Shown here: positions 24,518 to 32,697 of the stretch, in pieces
How positions within the stretch are numbered: the stretch's first letter is position 1
Layout of the letters: every line of letters begins with the position of its first letter
Source of the DNA: a bacterium
GTDB lineage: Bacteria; Bacillota; Clostridia; Oscillospirales; Oscillospiraceae
NCBI GenBank assembly: GCA_004560375.1
Contig: SFVC01000007.1
Span: 10,394 to 74,393, forward strand
Reading direction: 5' to 3'
DNA length: 64,000 bases
The notes under the pieces: model-generated
The model's database searches: none
What the model saw: the letters and a program-made list of their open reading frames with translations, nothing else
Told to the model about the DNA's origin: nothing
Translations under genes and position numbers: made by a program

Positions 24518-25624
24518 TTACGCAGTTCGCCCGCCCAGCAGCGCCCGCAGCTTCTCCAAAAATGTCAACGGCTCCCGCACGTCCAGCCCCGCGCCGCTCT
24601 GGCTCACCAGCGGCATCTCGGCGATGATCTCCCCGCCCAGCCGCCAGCGGATCGTCCCCAGCCGCACCCCCGGGGGCAGAAGGGCGGAGGCGCTTTGCAG
24701 CAGCTCCACCTCCTGCACCGGCTTCTCCCCCTCCTTCAGGGGATAGCCCAGCTCCCCTTGGGTCACCACCGGCATGGTGGGGATCAGGCTGCCCTCCACC
24801 GCCACCGCGCCCGCTGCCTCCCCCGCCCCGCACAGCACCTGCCGGGGGTAGGTCTGGAAGCCGTAGTCCAGCAGCTTCCGGTGGTCGTTCCAGTCGTCCC
24901 CGTCGTTGAGGGTGACACAGATCAGGGTCTGGCCGTTCCGGGTGGCGGCGGACACCAGGGTGCGGCCCGCCTTTTCGGTGAACCCGGTTTTCATGCCCAC
25001 ACAGCCCTCGTAGCGGTGGAGCAGCTTGTTGTGGTTCACAAACGTCCTTGTTCCGATGGTGATGGATCCGGTGGCGCAGATCTCCGCCACCGTCTCATTC
25101 TTCAGGCACGCCCGGGCCAGCAGCGCCATGTCGTAGGGGGTGGAGTGGTGGTTCTCATGATCCAGTCCGCTGGGGTTGGCGAAGGAGCTGTCCTTCATCC
25201 CCAGCTCCGCCGCCTTCTCGTTCATCAGGGCCGCGAACTCCGCCTCGCTGCCCGCCGTGTGGCAGGCGATTACCATGGCCGCGTCGTTCCCCGACTGGAG
25301 CAACAAGCCGTACAGCAGGCCCCGCAGCGTGATCTCCTCCCCCGCCTTCAGGTAGATGGACGAGCCCTCGCTGCCCAGCCACTCCCCCTTGACGGCGATC
25401 ACCTCGTCCAGATCCCCGGCCCGCTCCACCGCCACCAGCGCCGTCATCAGCTTGGTGGTGCTGGCGATGAGCCGGGGGGTGTGGGCGTCGTGCTCATACA
25501 GCACCCGGCCGCTCTCGGCGTCCATCAGGACGGCGCCCGCGGCCCGGTCGCCCACCGCGTAGGCCGGGGGGATCAGCAGGATCGCCACGGCCAGCGCCCA
25601 CAGCAGCCCAGTCATTTTCCTCAT
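24518..25624 (-). CDS. dacF: D-alanyl-D-alanine carboxypeptidase (DacF-type, S11)
   Basis: Trims the terminal D-Ala of peptidoglycan stem peptides. 368 aa, with a signal peptide cleaved near PAYA-VG (residue 23). The active-site triad of boxes is STTK, SGN and KTG (GCVGMKTGFT). A C-terminal beta-rich domain and amphipathic tail (LTFLEKLRALLGG) fit membrane association. It lies with spore genes (gerW) and scpAB; in sporulating Firmicutes the DacF branch acts on the spore cortex, but the vegetative DacA role cannot be excluded. Confidence 0.93.
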   Translation of the reverse strand: MRKMTGLLWALAVAILLIPPAYAVGDRAAGAVLMDAESGRVLYEHDAHTPRLIASTTKLMTALVAVERAGDLDEVIAVKGEWLGSEGSSIYLKAGEEITLRGLLYGLLLQSGNDAAMVIACHTAGSEAEFAALMNEKAAELGMKDSSFANPSGLDHENHHSTPYDMALLARACLKNETVAEICATGSITIGTRTFVNHNKLLHRYEGCVGMKTGFTEKAGRTLVSAATRNGQTLICVTLNDGDDWNDHRKLLDYGFQTYPRQVLCGAGEAAGAVAVEGSLIPTMPVVTQGELGYPLKEGEKPVQEVELLQSASALLPPGVRLGTIRWRLGGEIIAEMPLVSQSGAGLDVREPLTFLEKLRALLGGRTA

Positions 25625-25632
25625 AAAAGGTC

Positions 25633-25662
25633 ACTCCCATCCGAATTTGATCAGATGGGAGT
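25633..25662 (-). other. Hairpin between gerW and dacF
   Basis: ACTCCCATC (25633-25641) / GATGGGAGT (25654-25662), a 9-bp stem with a 12-nt loop, in the 74-bp spacer. There is no T run, so an operator or RNA-processing site is as likely as a terminator. Confidence 0.5.
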
Positions 25663-25698
25663 AGTATGGCCTTTGAAAACCGTCCTTATCCCGCGGGG

Positions 25699-26106
25699 TT
25701 ACAGGGGCTGATCCCCCGCCTCCCCGGCGGTCTTCTTGTCGATATAGCCGGTGACCTTCTCAAACATCTCGGGCACCAGATCCACCACCCGGCTCACCGT
25801 ATCTCCCGGCGGGGGCGCCACGGGCAGCAGCCGCACCGAACCGTCCTTCACAATGAGGAACGCAATGGGCATTACATTCACCCCGGCCCCCGCGCCGCCG
25901 CCGAAGTTCTTGGCCACGTTCTGGGTCTTGCCGAAGTCGGAGCCGCCGGTGGCGAAGCCGAAGGACAGCTTGGACACCGGGATCAGGGTCACCCCGTCCT
26001 GGGTGACGATGGGCTGGCCCACCACGGTGTTGGCGTCCACCATCTCCCGGATCTTGTTCATGGTGGTCTGAAGCACTTCATTGATGGGATGGTTGGTTTC
26101 ACTCAT
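25699..26106 (-). CDS. ytfJ: GerW family sporulation protein (YtfJ)
   Basis: A 135-aa spore-associated protein. The YtfJ/GerW core is recognisable: MVDANTVVGQPIVTQDGVTLIPVSKLSFGF, then a Gly-rich FGGGAGAGVNVMPIAFLIV and LLPVAP. In Bacillus, YtfJ is needed for efficient germination. It overlaps the DUF2953 gene by eight bases; this pair is conserved in Clostridia and indicates a spore former. Confidence 0.93.
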   Translation of the reverse strand: MSETNHPINEVLQTTMNKIREMVDANTVVGQPIVTQDGVTLIPVSKLSFGFATGGSDFGKTQNVAKNFGGGAGAGVNVMPIAFLIVKDGSVRLLPVAPPPGDTVSRVVDLVPEMFEKVTGYIDKKTAGEAGDQPL

Positions 26107-26734
26107 GACTCATAGCCTCCTGTTTTGTTCTGGTGGGTTTCCCGCTTCTGATCCAGGTGATCAGCACCTTTACGCCATAGTGTACGCCCAGCGTCACAAT
26201 CTGCCCCACGGTCAGGGTGAGGGCCGCCGTCAGCTCCACCCCGGGCTGGGCGCGGCCATAGTCCAGGCCCACCTGGAAGGAATGGCGCTTTACCTTGAAA
26301 TTATTGTCCAAAATGGGCCAGATCATTCCCAGCGCGGCGTTGGCCTGCCCGTAACCCAGGGCGATGGCGGCGGGGTCACTGCCGCCCCAGATGAGCTGGA
26401 GCTCCAGGTCGTCGATGCGGATCTTCCGCTTCAGCGCCCCACAGGCCTGTCCCGCCACCGGCAAAAGCTGCATCAGCCGGGACAGGGTGCCGGGCTGGCC
26501 CTCCTTGGGCTCCTTCTTGTGCTGTTCCGCCACGGCGGGCGGCTCTTTTTGCTTTTTTTCCTTTTTGGGCTTCTTTTTTTTCGGCCTGGCGGGCAGCATC
26601 TGGAGCTTCAACGGCCCCGCCAGCACCCAGACGAACAGCCCCTCGGCCCCATAGCGCACCCGCCCCCCCAGCCGGATCAGGGAGAGCAGCCACAGCACCG
26701 CCAGGACGATCAGCAGCACCTTGAGGAACGTCAT
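26099..26734 (-). CDS. DUF2953 domain membrane protein
   Basis: A 211-aa protein with one N-terminal membrane helix (FLKVLLIVLAVLWLLSLI), a highly basic lysine-rich linker (about residues 52-75) and the C-terminal DUF2953 region (GSDPAAIALGYGQANAALGMIWPIL, then FQVGLDYG). Usually paired with ytfJ, as here, and probably spore-related; the biochemical role is unknown. Coupled to scpB upstream by a four-base overlap. Confidence 0.88.
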   Translation of the reverse strand: MTFLKVLLIVLAVLWLLSLIRLGGRVRYGAEGLFVWVLAGPLKLQMLPARPKKKKPKKEKKQKEPPAVAEQHKKEPKEGQPGTLSRLMQLLPVAGQACGALKRKIRIDDLELQLIWGGSDPAAIALGYGQANAALGMIWPILDNNFKVKRHSFQVGLDYGRAQPGVELTAALTLTVGQIVTLGVHYGVKVLITWIRSGKPTRTKQEAMSHE

Positions 26735-27357
26735 TCCGACCCCTCCCCCTCCGGCGGCGGGGCCTCCTCCGGCTCCTCTGCCTCCGCCTGCTGGAGGCGC
26801 TGGAGGGCGGATTCCAGCTGCATGGTGAGCTGGGCCTCCTCCTGGGTGGCGGAGGGCAGCTCGGGCAGATCGTCCAGCGACGCCAGCCCGAAGGAGCGCA
26901 GGAAGGTTTTTGTCGTCTTAAACTGCATGGGCCGCCCCGGCACCGACAACCGCCCCGCCTCGCAGATCAGCTCCCGCTCCAGCAGCAGGCCCACGGTGTA
27001 GGAGCTGTCCACCCCCCGGATCTGCTCGATGTAGGCCCGGGTCACCGGCTGGAAGTAGGCGATGATGGCCAGCACCTCCAGGGCGGGCTGGGACAGCTTG
27101 GCCGGCCTGCGGTTTTCCAGGGTCTTGCGGATATAGGCCGCCTGCTCCGGCGCGGAGCACATCTGCCAGCTGGCCTCCAGCCGCACCAGCCGGATGCCCC
27201 GGCGCTCATAGCTGTAGTAGTCCGCCAGCCGCTGGCAGACGCTGTCCACCGTGTCCCGATCCTGCCCCAGGGTCAGGCAGATCCGCTCCACGGGCACCGG
27301 ATCCCCGGCGGCAAAGAGGATGCCCTCGATGGCGCTCTCCAGCTCTTTTAAGTCCAT
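26731..27357 (-). CDS. scpB: Segregation and condensation protein B
   Basis: Kleisin-interacting winged-helix subunit of the SMC-ScpAB condensin. 208 aa. The start ATG 27357 gives the family N-terminus LKELESAIEGILFAAGDPV; RGIRLVRLEASWQM, LSQPALEVLAIIAYFQPVTRAYIEQIRGV and the second winged helix follow. The acidic Glu/Pro-rich tail is unusually long. Follows scpA with a 17-bp gap. Confidence 0.95.
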   Translation of the reverse strand: MDLKELESAIEGILFAAGDPVPVERICLTLGQDRDTVDSVCQRLADYYSYERRGIRLVRLEASWQMCSAPEQAAYIRKTLENRRPAKLSQPALEVLAIIAYFQPVTRAYIEQIRGVDSSYTVGLLLERELICEAGRLSVPGRPMQFKTTKTFLRSFGLASLDDLPELPSATQEEAQLTMQLESALQRLQQAEAEEPEEAPPPEGEGSE

Positions 27358-27374
27358 GCCCGGGCCTCCATTCT

Positions 27375-28175
27375 TTAATAGCTTTCGACCGTCACGTCGA
27401 TCTCTCCCGGCCCGTCGTCCACGGTGCTGGTGACGGTGCAGTCCTCCGCCGTCCCCGCCAGGTGGATCCGGTTGGCCTTGCACAGCTCCAGGATGGCCAG
27501 GAACGTGGCCACCACCTCGGAGCGGCTGCGGCTGGTCTTGAACAGCGCCCGGAACCGGGCCACGCCGAACTGCACCAGCCTGTCCAGAATGGAGCGGGCC
27601 TTGTCCGCCACCGGGTAGGGCTCCCGGCCCACGATGCCCTCGAAGGCGGCGGCGGGGGGCGGCAGCCTGCTGTCCGTCCGGGCCAGCACCGAGCGGATGG
27701 CGGACAGCAAGTCCCCCCGGTCGTGGACGTAGCGGTAGGTGTTGTCCGCCTTCACCGGCTCGGGGGGCTTGGCCAGGTAGTCCCGGCCGAACTCGTACCG
27801 CCCGGACAGCGGCCCGGTGACGTCCTTGATCTTCACGTAGGTCTCCTGGGATTTGTGCTCCTCCAGGGCGGCCATCAGCTCCTCCATCTCGCTCATGGCC
27901 ACCTCGTCGTCGATGGACAGCAGCATCCTTGTTTTAATGTACACCAGATGGGCGGCCATGGTGACGAACTCGCTGGCCACCTCCAGGTTCAGCTTTTCCC
28001 GCCGGGCCATCCAGTCCAGGTACTGATCCAGCAGGTCGGAGATCACGATGTCCCGGATCTCGATTTTGTTCTTGCTCAGCAGGTGGAGGATCAGATCCAG
28101 GGGGCCGTCGAAGTCCTCCATGTCCTCCTGCTTGGCCTTCACCACCTTGTCCAGGTGGTAGATGGGGGCTTCCAT
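27375..28175 (-). CDS. scpA: Segregation and condensation protein A (kleisin)
   Basis: Bridges the SMC heads in bacterial condensin. 266 aa; the N-terminal kleisin domain contains DFDGPLDLILHLLSKNKIEIRDI and SEFVTMAAHLVYIKTRMLL. The C-terminal winged helix contains VVATFLAILELCKANRI. First gene of the scpA-scpB-DUF2953-ytfJ run, with a consensus promoter at 28203-28231 and GGAGGG before the ATG. Confidence 0.95.
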   Translation of the reverse strand: MEAPIYHLDKVVKAKQEDMEDFDGPLDLILHLLSKNKIEIRDIVISDLLDQYLDWMARREKLNLEVASEFVTMAAHLVYIKTRMLLSIDDEVAMSEMEELMAALEEHKSQETYVKIKDVTGPLSGRYEFGRDYLAKPPEPVKADNTYRYVHDRGDLLSAIRSVLARTDSRLPPPAAAFEGIVGREPYPVADKARSILDRLVQFGVARFRALFKTSRSRSEVVATFLAILELCKANRIHLAGTAEDCTVTSTVDDGPGEIDVTVESY

Positions 28176-28202
28176 GGCGCCCCTCCCTTCTATAATAGGG
28201 AT

Positions 28203-28231
28203 ATTATAGCAAATTTTTTCGCAGAAAACAA
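28203..28231 (-). promoter_or_regulatory. Sigma-A-type promoter for scpA
   Basis: Minus strand: -35 TTGTTT (28231-28226), 17-bp spacer, -10 TATAAT (28208-28203) preceded by TTGC. It lies 27 bp before the scpA start. Confidence 0.82.
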
Positions 28232-28249
28232 GAGCAGACCGTTTTTGCT

Positions 28250-28678
28250 TTACAGCTCTTTGCGCATGCAGTCAGGTCCGCATTCAATGTATCCATGTTT
28301 GGGATAAAATTGTTTTGACTCAAAATACTCTTTTCCACCCAAATGCACGATGGAGTACCGATACCCAGCCTTTTTCATCTGTTCTTCAGCCGTTTTAAGC
28401 AGTTCAGTTCCTATACCCTGCCGCTTCAGGTTCCACTTAATATAAAACCGATGCAGTTTGGCGGTATTTTGATCATACTTGTTATAACCGATACACCCGA
28501 TAACTCTATTGTCCTCATTGAGCGCCAGCCAAAACATCTCCCCTCGTGACAGGTAATATCTTTGAACATCCAATAAATCCTCATTCAAACGCGGCACACG
28601 TCCCAGAGCATTTTTGGCCTCCAGAACCATAAAAATCATATCGTCTCGATAGCGGTCCTCATATTGAATGATTTTCAT
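28250..28678 (-). CDS. GNAT family N-acetyltransferase, AT-rich
   Basis: A 142-aa GNAT: the acetyl-CoA motif appears as WNLKRQGIGTELLKTAEEQ, followed by the terminal HLGGKEYFESKQFYPKHGY. The substrate is unknown. Its DNA is visibly richer in A/T than scpA and rnc on either side (frequent AAA, ATA and TTT codons), a sign of recent acquisition. It interrupts the region between two housekeeping genes and ends only 19 bp from the scpA promoter. Confidence 0.88.
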   Translation of the reverse strand: MKIIQYEDRYRDDMIFMVLEAKNALGRVPRLNEDLLDVQRYYLSRGEMFWLALNEDNRVIGCIGYNKYDQNTAKLHRFYIKWNLKRQGIGTELLKTAEEQMKKAGYRYSIVHLGGKEYFESKQFYPKHGYIECGPDCMRKEL

Positions 28679-28689
28679 TTTAGTAGCCC

Positions 28690-29361
28690 TCACCCGTTCA
28701 GCTTCTCCAGCGCCGCCTTGGCCGCCATCTGCTCGGCCTCCTTCTTCGTCCGGCCCGCCCCCGCGCCGATGACCTTCCCGTCCACCGACGCCTCCATCTC
28801 GAAGCTGCGGCAGTGGTCGGGGCCGCTCTCCCGCACCAGGCGGTAGCTCACCGCCGCCCCCGGCGTGCGCTGCACCAGCTCCTGGAGGGCGGTCTTGTAG
28901 TCCCGGTCGGCGGCCTTCTCCTGCTCCTTGTCCAGAATCAGCTTCCGGATGATGGGCCGCACCGCCTCCATCCCCCCGTCCAGGTAGACGGCGGCCAGCA
29001 TGGCCTCGGTGGCGTCCGCCAGGATGGAGGGCCGCTCCCGGCCGCCCCCGGCGTCCTCCCCCTTGCCCAGGCGCAGGCAGCGGCCCAGCCCCAGCGCCTT
29101 GGCCACCTCGTGGAGGCTCCCCTCGCACACCAGGGCCGCCCGGGTGCGGGTCAGCTCCCCCTCGGGCATATCCGGGTGCTCGTGGAACAGGCAGTCCGCC
29201 ACCACCACGCCCAGCACCGAGTCCCCCAAAAACTCCAGCCGCTCGTTGCTGGTCAACCCCTGGCCCCGGTGCTCGTTGGCGTAGGAGCTGTGGGTCATGG
29301 CGTGCTCCAGCAGCCCCCGATCCCGAAACCGGTAGCCCAATTTTTCCTCCAGCCTGTCCAT
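28690..29361 (-). CDS. rnc: Ribonuclease III
   Basis: Double-strand-specific endonuclease for rRNA and mRNA processing. 223 aa; the catalytic signature NERLEFLGDSVL is followed by the second acidic cluster ADATEAMLAAVYLDGG. The C-terminal dsRNA-binding domain ends in AGRTKKEAEQMAAKAALEKL. A terminator separates it from acpP, so it may rely on readthrough or an internal promoter. Confidence 0.96.
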   Translation of the reverse strand: MDRLEEKLGYRFRDRGLLEHAMTHSSYANEHRGQGLTSNERLEFLGDSVLGVVVADCLFHEHPDMPEGELTRTRAALVCEGSLHEVAKALGLGRCLRLGKGEDAGGGRERPSILADATEAMLAAVYLDGGMEAVRPIIRKLILDKEQEKAADRDYKTALQELVQRTPGAAVSYRLVRESGPDHCRSFEMEASVDGKVIGAGAGRTKKEAEQMAAKAALEKLNG

Positions 29362-29388
29362 GCTCGTCCCTCCATCCGCGGATCACAG

Positions 29389-29416
29389 AAAAAGCCCCGC
29401 CTCAGCGGGACTTTTT
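29389..29416 (-). terminator. Rho-independent terminator after acpP
   Basis: Minus-strand stem AAAGTCCCGC / GCGGGGCTTT with loop TGAG, followed by T's. It lies between acpP and rnc. Confidence 0.82.
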
Positions 29417-29433
29417 CACGGTCTTCCCAATGC

Positions 29434-29667
29434 TCAGAGATCCAGATGATCCTGCATATACTTATACAAGTCGCCCACGGTGACGATGGCCTCGATCTCC
29501 TCGGCCTCCATCTCCTCCATGCCGAACTCCTCCTCCAGCGCCATGGACAGATCCACCAGATCCACGGAATCGGCCCCCAGGTCGTCCACAAAGGCGGTAT
29601 CGCCGTTGACGGTGTCCGGCTCCACGCCGAACTGGTCGGCGATCAACTTGCAAAGTTTTTCAAACAT
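29434..29667 (-). CDS. acpP: Acyl carrier protein
   Basis: Carries acyl chains in fatty-acid synthesis. 77 aa, acidic; the phosphopantetheine attachment Ser is in DDLGADSVDLVDL. The start ATG 29667 is preferred (AAGGAGC upstream); an in-frame upstream extension lacks similarity. Its own strong promoter lies at 29706-29734 and a terminator follows, so it is largely monocistronic although plsX lies just upstream. Confidence 0.95.
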   Translation of the reverse strand: MFEKLCKLIADQFGVEPDTVNGDTAFVDDLGADSVDLVDLSMALEEEFGMEEMEAEEIEAIVTVGDLYKYMQDHLDL

Positions 29668-29705
29668 AATTTCAGCAGCTCCTTTATGTGGCTTTGAACA
29701 CATAC

Positions 29706-29734
29706 ATAATAGGGGCTTTGGCCCTCTGTGTCAA
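29706..29734 (-). promoter_or_regulatory. Strong promoter for acpP
   Basis: Minus strand: perfect -35 TTGACA (29734-29729), 17-bp spacer, -10 TATTAT (29711-29706). Confidence 0.87.
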
Positions 29735-29775
29735 GTGGCTTTTGACATTTTTTTGGGAACGTCTGAAAACCGCCT

Positions 29776-30819
29776 TTAGTCCCCGCCCTTTGCCGCCGGC
29801 TTCACCGGCAGGCGCATATGTTCGATATTCTCCGTGATATCCTCGATCATGCCGGAGCGGGTGAATTCCACCGCCTGCCGGATGGCGTTCTTCATGGCGG
29901 TGCCGTTGGACGAGCCGTGGGCCTTGATCACCGGCTTTGCGATGCCCACCAGCGCCGTCCCCCCCACCTCGTTGGAGTCCAGCAGCTTCTTAAAGTCCCG
30001 CACGCCGTCCTTCACCAGCAGGGCGGCGATCTTGCTGCGGAGGTTCCGCAGGAACATCTTCTTGATCTCCTTGGCCAGGAACAGCCCCGTGCCCTCCATG
30101 GCCTTCAGGAAGATGTTGCCGGAGTAGCCGTCGGCGACAATCACGTCCACAGCCCCCTCCACCGCCTCCCGGGCCTCCACGTTGCCCACGAAGTTGATCC
30201 GGCCCTCGTCCCCCGCCTTCTTCAGCAGGACATACGCCTCCTGCTGGAGGGCGGTGCCCTTGGAGGGCTCCGCGCCGATGTTCAGCAGGCCCACCCGGGG
30301 CTCCGGGCGGCCCAGCACCTGCTCGGCGTAGTAGCTGCCCATAAAGGCGAACTGCAGCAGAAACTCCGGCGTGCCCTCGGCGGTGGCCCCGCAGTCCACC
30401 AACACGGCCCCGCCGCCCCCCGTGGGCACCACCGGGGCCATGGCCGCCCGGCGGATGCCCTTGATCCGCTTTACCAGCAGGGTGGCCCCCGCCAGCAGCG
30501 CCCCGGTGGAGCCGGCGGACACAAAGGCGTCCCCCTCGCCGTTCTTCACCAGGTTCAGCCCCACCGTCAGGGACGAGTCCTTCTTCTCCTTGAACGCCGT
30601 GGCGGGGTTGTCGCACATCTCCACCACCTGATCCGCGTGGGTGATGGACAGGCCCGGGGGCAGCTCGTCCACCCCTTCCGCGTGGAGCGCCTTGAGGATC
30701 TCCTCCCCGCGGCCCACCAGCACCACCTCCACGCCGTACTCCTTGATCGCCTGTAAAGCCCCCTGCACCGGGGCCTGGGGGGCGTTGTCCCCGCCCATGG
30801 CGTCCACGATAATCCGCAT
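29776..30819 (-). CDS. plsX: Phosphate acyltransferase PlsX
   Basis: Converts acyl-ACP to acyl-phosphate for PlsY in phospholipid synthesis. 347 aa; IIVDAMGGDNAPQAPVQGA at the N-terminus, SAGSTGALLAGAT, then ADGYSGNIFLKAMEGTG and GGTALVGIAKPVIKAHGSS are family blocks. It starts 13 bp after trmFO's stop and is followed by acpP; plsX-acpP-rnc is a common Firmicute order. Confidence 0.96.
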   Translation of the reverse strand: MRIIVDAMGGDNAPQAPVQGALQAIKEYGVEVVLVGRGEEILKALHAEGVDELPPGLSITHADQVVEMCDNPATAFKEKKDSSLTVGLNLVKNGEGDAFVSAGSTGALLAGATLLVKRIKGIRRAAMAPVVPTGGGGAVLVDCGATAEGTPEFLLQFAFMGSYYAEQVLGRPEPRVGLLNIGAEPSKGTALQQEAYVLLKKAGDEGRINFVGNVEAREAVEGAVDVIVADGYSGNIFLKAMEGTGLFLAKEIKKMFLRNLRSKIAALLVKDGVRDFKKLLDSNEVGGTALVGIAKPVIKAHGSSNGTAMKNAIRQAVEFTRSGMIEDITENIEHMRLPVKPAAKGGD

Positions 30820-30832
30820 ACCGTCGGCCTCC

Positions 30833-32140
30833 TTATAATCTCTCTTTCAGTCCGTCGATGACGGCCAGCGCCCGCCGGGACAGGGCGGCGTTCTTCTCCC
30901 GCTTGCCCTTCACCTTATGATCCAGCGGGGGCATGATCCCGAAGTTCACGTTCATGGGCTGGAAATCCGCGATTCCATCCCGGCTCACGTACAGCGCCAG
31001 CGCGCCGGTGGCCGTCTCCTGGGGAAAGTCCAGCGGCGCCCGGCCCAGCAGCCGCCGGGCCAGCTCCACCCCCGCCAGAAAGCCCGACGCGGTGGACTCC
31101 ACATAGCCCTCCACCCCGGTGATCTGGCCCGCGAAGGTGACGCGCTCCTTCCCCCGCACCCGGTAGTACCGATCCAGCAACCGGGGCGAGTTCAAATAGG
31201 TGTTGCGGTGCATCACCCCGTAGCGCACGTACTCCGCATGGGCCAGCGCCGGGATCATGGAAAACACCCGCTTCTGCTCCCCCCACTTCAAATGGGTCTG
31301 GAAGCCCACCAGATTGTACAGCGTCCCGGCGGCGTTGTCCCGCCGCAGCTGCACCACCGCATAGGGCTCCCGCCCGGTTTTCGGGTCGGGCAGGCCCTTG
31401 GGCTTCAGGGGCCCAAAGGCCAGCGTCTGCTCCCCCCGCCGGGCCATGACCTCCACCGGCATACAGCCCTCAAACACGTTTTTGTCCTCGAAGCCGTGTA
31501 CCTCCGCCTCCTGAGCGGCGCACAGCTCCTTCCAGAAGGCCAGGTACTCCTCCTCGGACAGGGCGCAGTTGATGTAATCCGCCGTCCCCTTGTCGTACCG
31601 GGAGGCGAACCAGGCGTGCCCCATGTCGATGCTGTCAAAGGTGACGATGGGGGCCGCCGCGTCGTAGAAGTTCAGGTAACTGTTCTCCGGCAGCAGCCCC
31701 GCGATGGCGTCGGATAAGGCGTCCGAGGTCAGCGGCCCGGAGGCGATCACCACCTCCCCCTCGGGGATGGACGTGACCTCCCCCTCCACCACGGTGATGT
31801 GGGGGTGGGTGCGGATGGCGTCCGTGACGGCGGCGGAGAAGCCCTCCCGGTCTACCGCCAGCGCGCCGCCCGCCTCCACCCGGGTCTGGTCGGCGCAGCG
31901 CAGGATCAGCGAGCCGCACCGGCGCAGCTCCTCCTTCAGCAGCCCCGCGGCGTTCTCCAGCTGGTCGGAGCGCAGGGAGTTGGAGCACACCAGCTCGGCG
32001 AAGCCGGGTCGGTGGTGGGCGGGGGTCATTTTTTCCGGCTTCATCTCCCGGAGGGTGACGGCAATCCCCCGCTGGGCAAGCTGCCACGCGGCCTCGCACC
32101 CGGCAAGGCCCGCGCCGATGACGGTGACATTTGTGGACAT
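30833..32140 (-). CDS. trmFO: Methylenetetrahydrofolate-tRNA-(uracil-5-)-methyltransferase
   Basis: Folate- and FAD-dependent m5U54 methylation of tRNA. 435 aa. Dinucleotide site VTVIGAGLAGCEAAWQLAQRG, then the family blocks FAELVCSNSLRS, GGALAVDREGFS and LYNLVGFQTHLKWGEQKRVF; the C-terminal GQITGVEGYVESTASGFLAG is also typical. Its ATG overlaps the stop codon of the upstream XRE gene (TAATG), so the regulator and trmFO are on one transcript. Confidence 0.96.
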   Translation of the reverse strand: MSTNVTVIGAGLAGCEAAWQLAQRGIAVTLREMKPEKMTPAHHRPGFAELVCSNSLRSDQLENAAGLLKEELRRCGSLILRCADQTRVEAGGALAVDREGFSAAVTDAIRTHPHITVVEGEVTSIPEGEVVIASGPLTSDALSDAIAGLLPENSYLNFYDAAAPIVTFDSIDMGHAWFASRYDKGTADYINCALSEEEYLAFWKELCAAQEAEVHGFEDKNVFEGCMPVEVMARRGEQTLAFGPLKPKGLPDPKTGREPYAVVQLRRDNAAGTLYNLVGFQTHLKWGEQKRVFSMIPALAHAEYVRYGVMHRNTYLNSPRLLDRYYRVRGKERVTFAGQITGVEGYVESTASGFLAGVELARRLLGRAPLDFPQETATGALALYVSRDGIADFQPMNVNFGIMPPLDHKVKGKREKNAALSRRALAVIDGLKERL

Positions 32141-32352
32141 TACATTCTCTCCCTGTGGTCGGAGCGGCCCACCAGATAGTCGATGGACACGTCATAAAAG
32201 TCGGCAAGGGCAATCAAAGCATTGATGGTCGGTGCGGTTTTTTCAGTTTCATAATACTGGTATCCCCTAATTTTCACGCCCATCAAATCCGCCAACTGCT
32301 GTTGCGGAACTTTCCGCTCTTTCCGCAATGCTTTCATTCGTTCGCCGTACAT
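32140..32352 (-). CDS. Small XRE-family transcriptional regulator
   Basis: A 70-aa single-domain Cro/C1 helix-turn-helix protein: MKALRKERKVPQQQLADLMG, then YQYYETEKTAPTINALIALADFYDVSIDYLVGR. The start ATG follows GAGGGG. Its stop overlaps the trmFO start. It faces a small gene at 32436 across a palindromic operator (32375-32417), so it most likely represses both directions. Phage- or plasmid-type stand-alone regulators have this form. Confidence 0.88.
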   Translation of the reverse strand: MYGERMKALRKERKVPQQQLADLMGVKIRGYQYYETEKTAPTINALIALADFYDVSIDYLVGRSDHRERM

Positions 32353-32367
32353 TTTTAATTTCCCCTC

Positions 32368-32396
32368 TTGACATGACCTAATTTTGCGTGTATTAT
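32368..32396 (+). promoter_or_regulatory. Consensus promoter for the small gene at 32436
   Basis: Perfect -35 TTGACA (32368-32373), 17-bp spacer, -10 TATTAT (32391-32396). The left half-site of the operator fills the spacer, so a bound regulator would block polymerase. Confidence 0.82.
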
Positions 32397-32417
32397 AAAA
32401 ACACGCAAAATTAAGTC
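32375..32417. promoter_or_regulatory. Palindromic operator between the XRE gene and the divergent gene
   Basis: GACCTAATTTTGCGTG (32375-32390) is matched by CACGCAAAATTAAGTC (32402-32417), 15 of 16 positions, with an 11-bp AT-rich centre containing TATTATAAA. Placement over the plus-strand promoter and directly upstream of the regulator gene supports an autoregulatory operator. Confidence 0.8.
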
Positions 32418-32435
32418 GCTTTGGAGTTGATACTT

Positions 32436-32690
32436 ATGACTGACGCAATGGACGCACTCTACCTCTATGCCCAGGAACATCTGTTTCATATACTTCTTGC
32501 CCAGGAGAGCAGCTACTACGTCCGCCTCCACCGCGAGGATCAATATGAACAGCGTCTCCGCGCCGCTCTTGACGAAGCCGGACAGAAAATCCTGGACGAT
32601 CTGATCCGGACAAAGGTTGACCTGGCCCTCTCCGGCGAACGGGCCGCCTTCCGCGCCGGGTTCCAGATCGCCATGGAATTGGGGCCGTGA
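32436..32690 (+). CDS. Small helical protein, possibly DUF6809-like
   Basis: An 84-aa soluble, mostly helical protein. ATG 32436 is preceded by TTGGAG at 9 bp. The sequence begins MTDAMDALYLYAQEH and ends ERAAFRAGFQIAMELGP; that ending resembles small phage-associated clostridial proteins annotated DUF6809, but I am not certain. It has its own consensus promoter and operator shared with the XRE regulator. No enzymatic motif. The inverted-repeat element begins seven bases after its stop. Confidence 0.7.
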   Translation: MTDAMDALYLYAQEHLFHILLAQESSYYVRLHREDQYEQRLRAALDEAGQKILDDLIRTKVDLALSGERAAFRAGFQIAMELGP

Positions 32691-32697
32691 CACGCCC

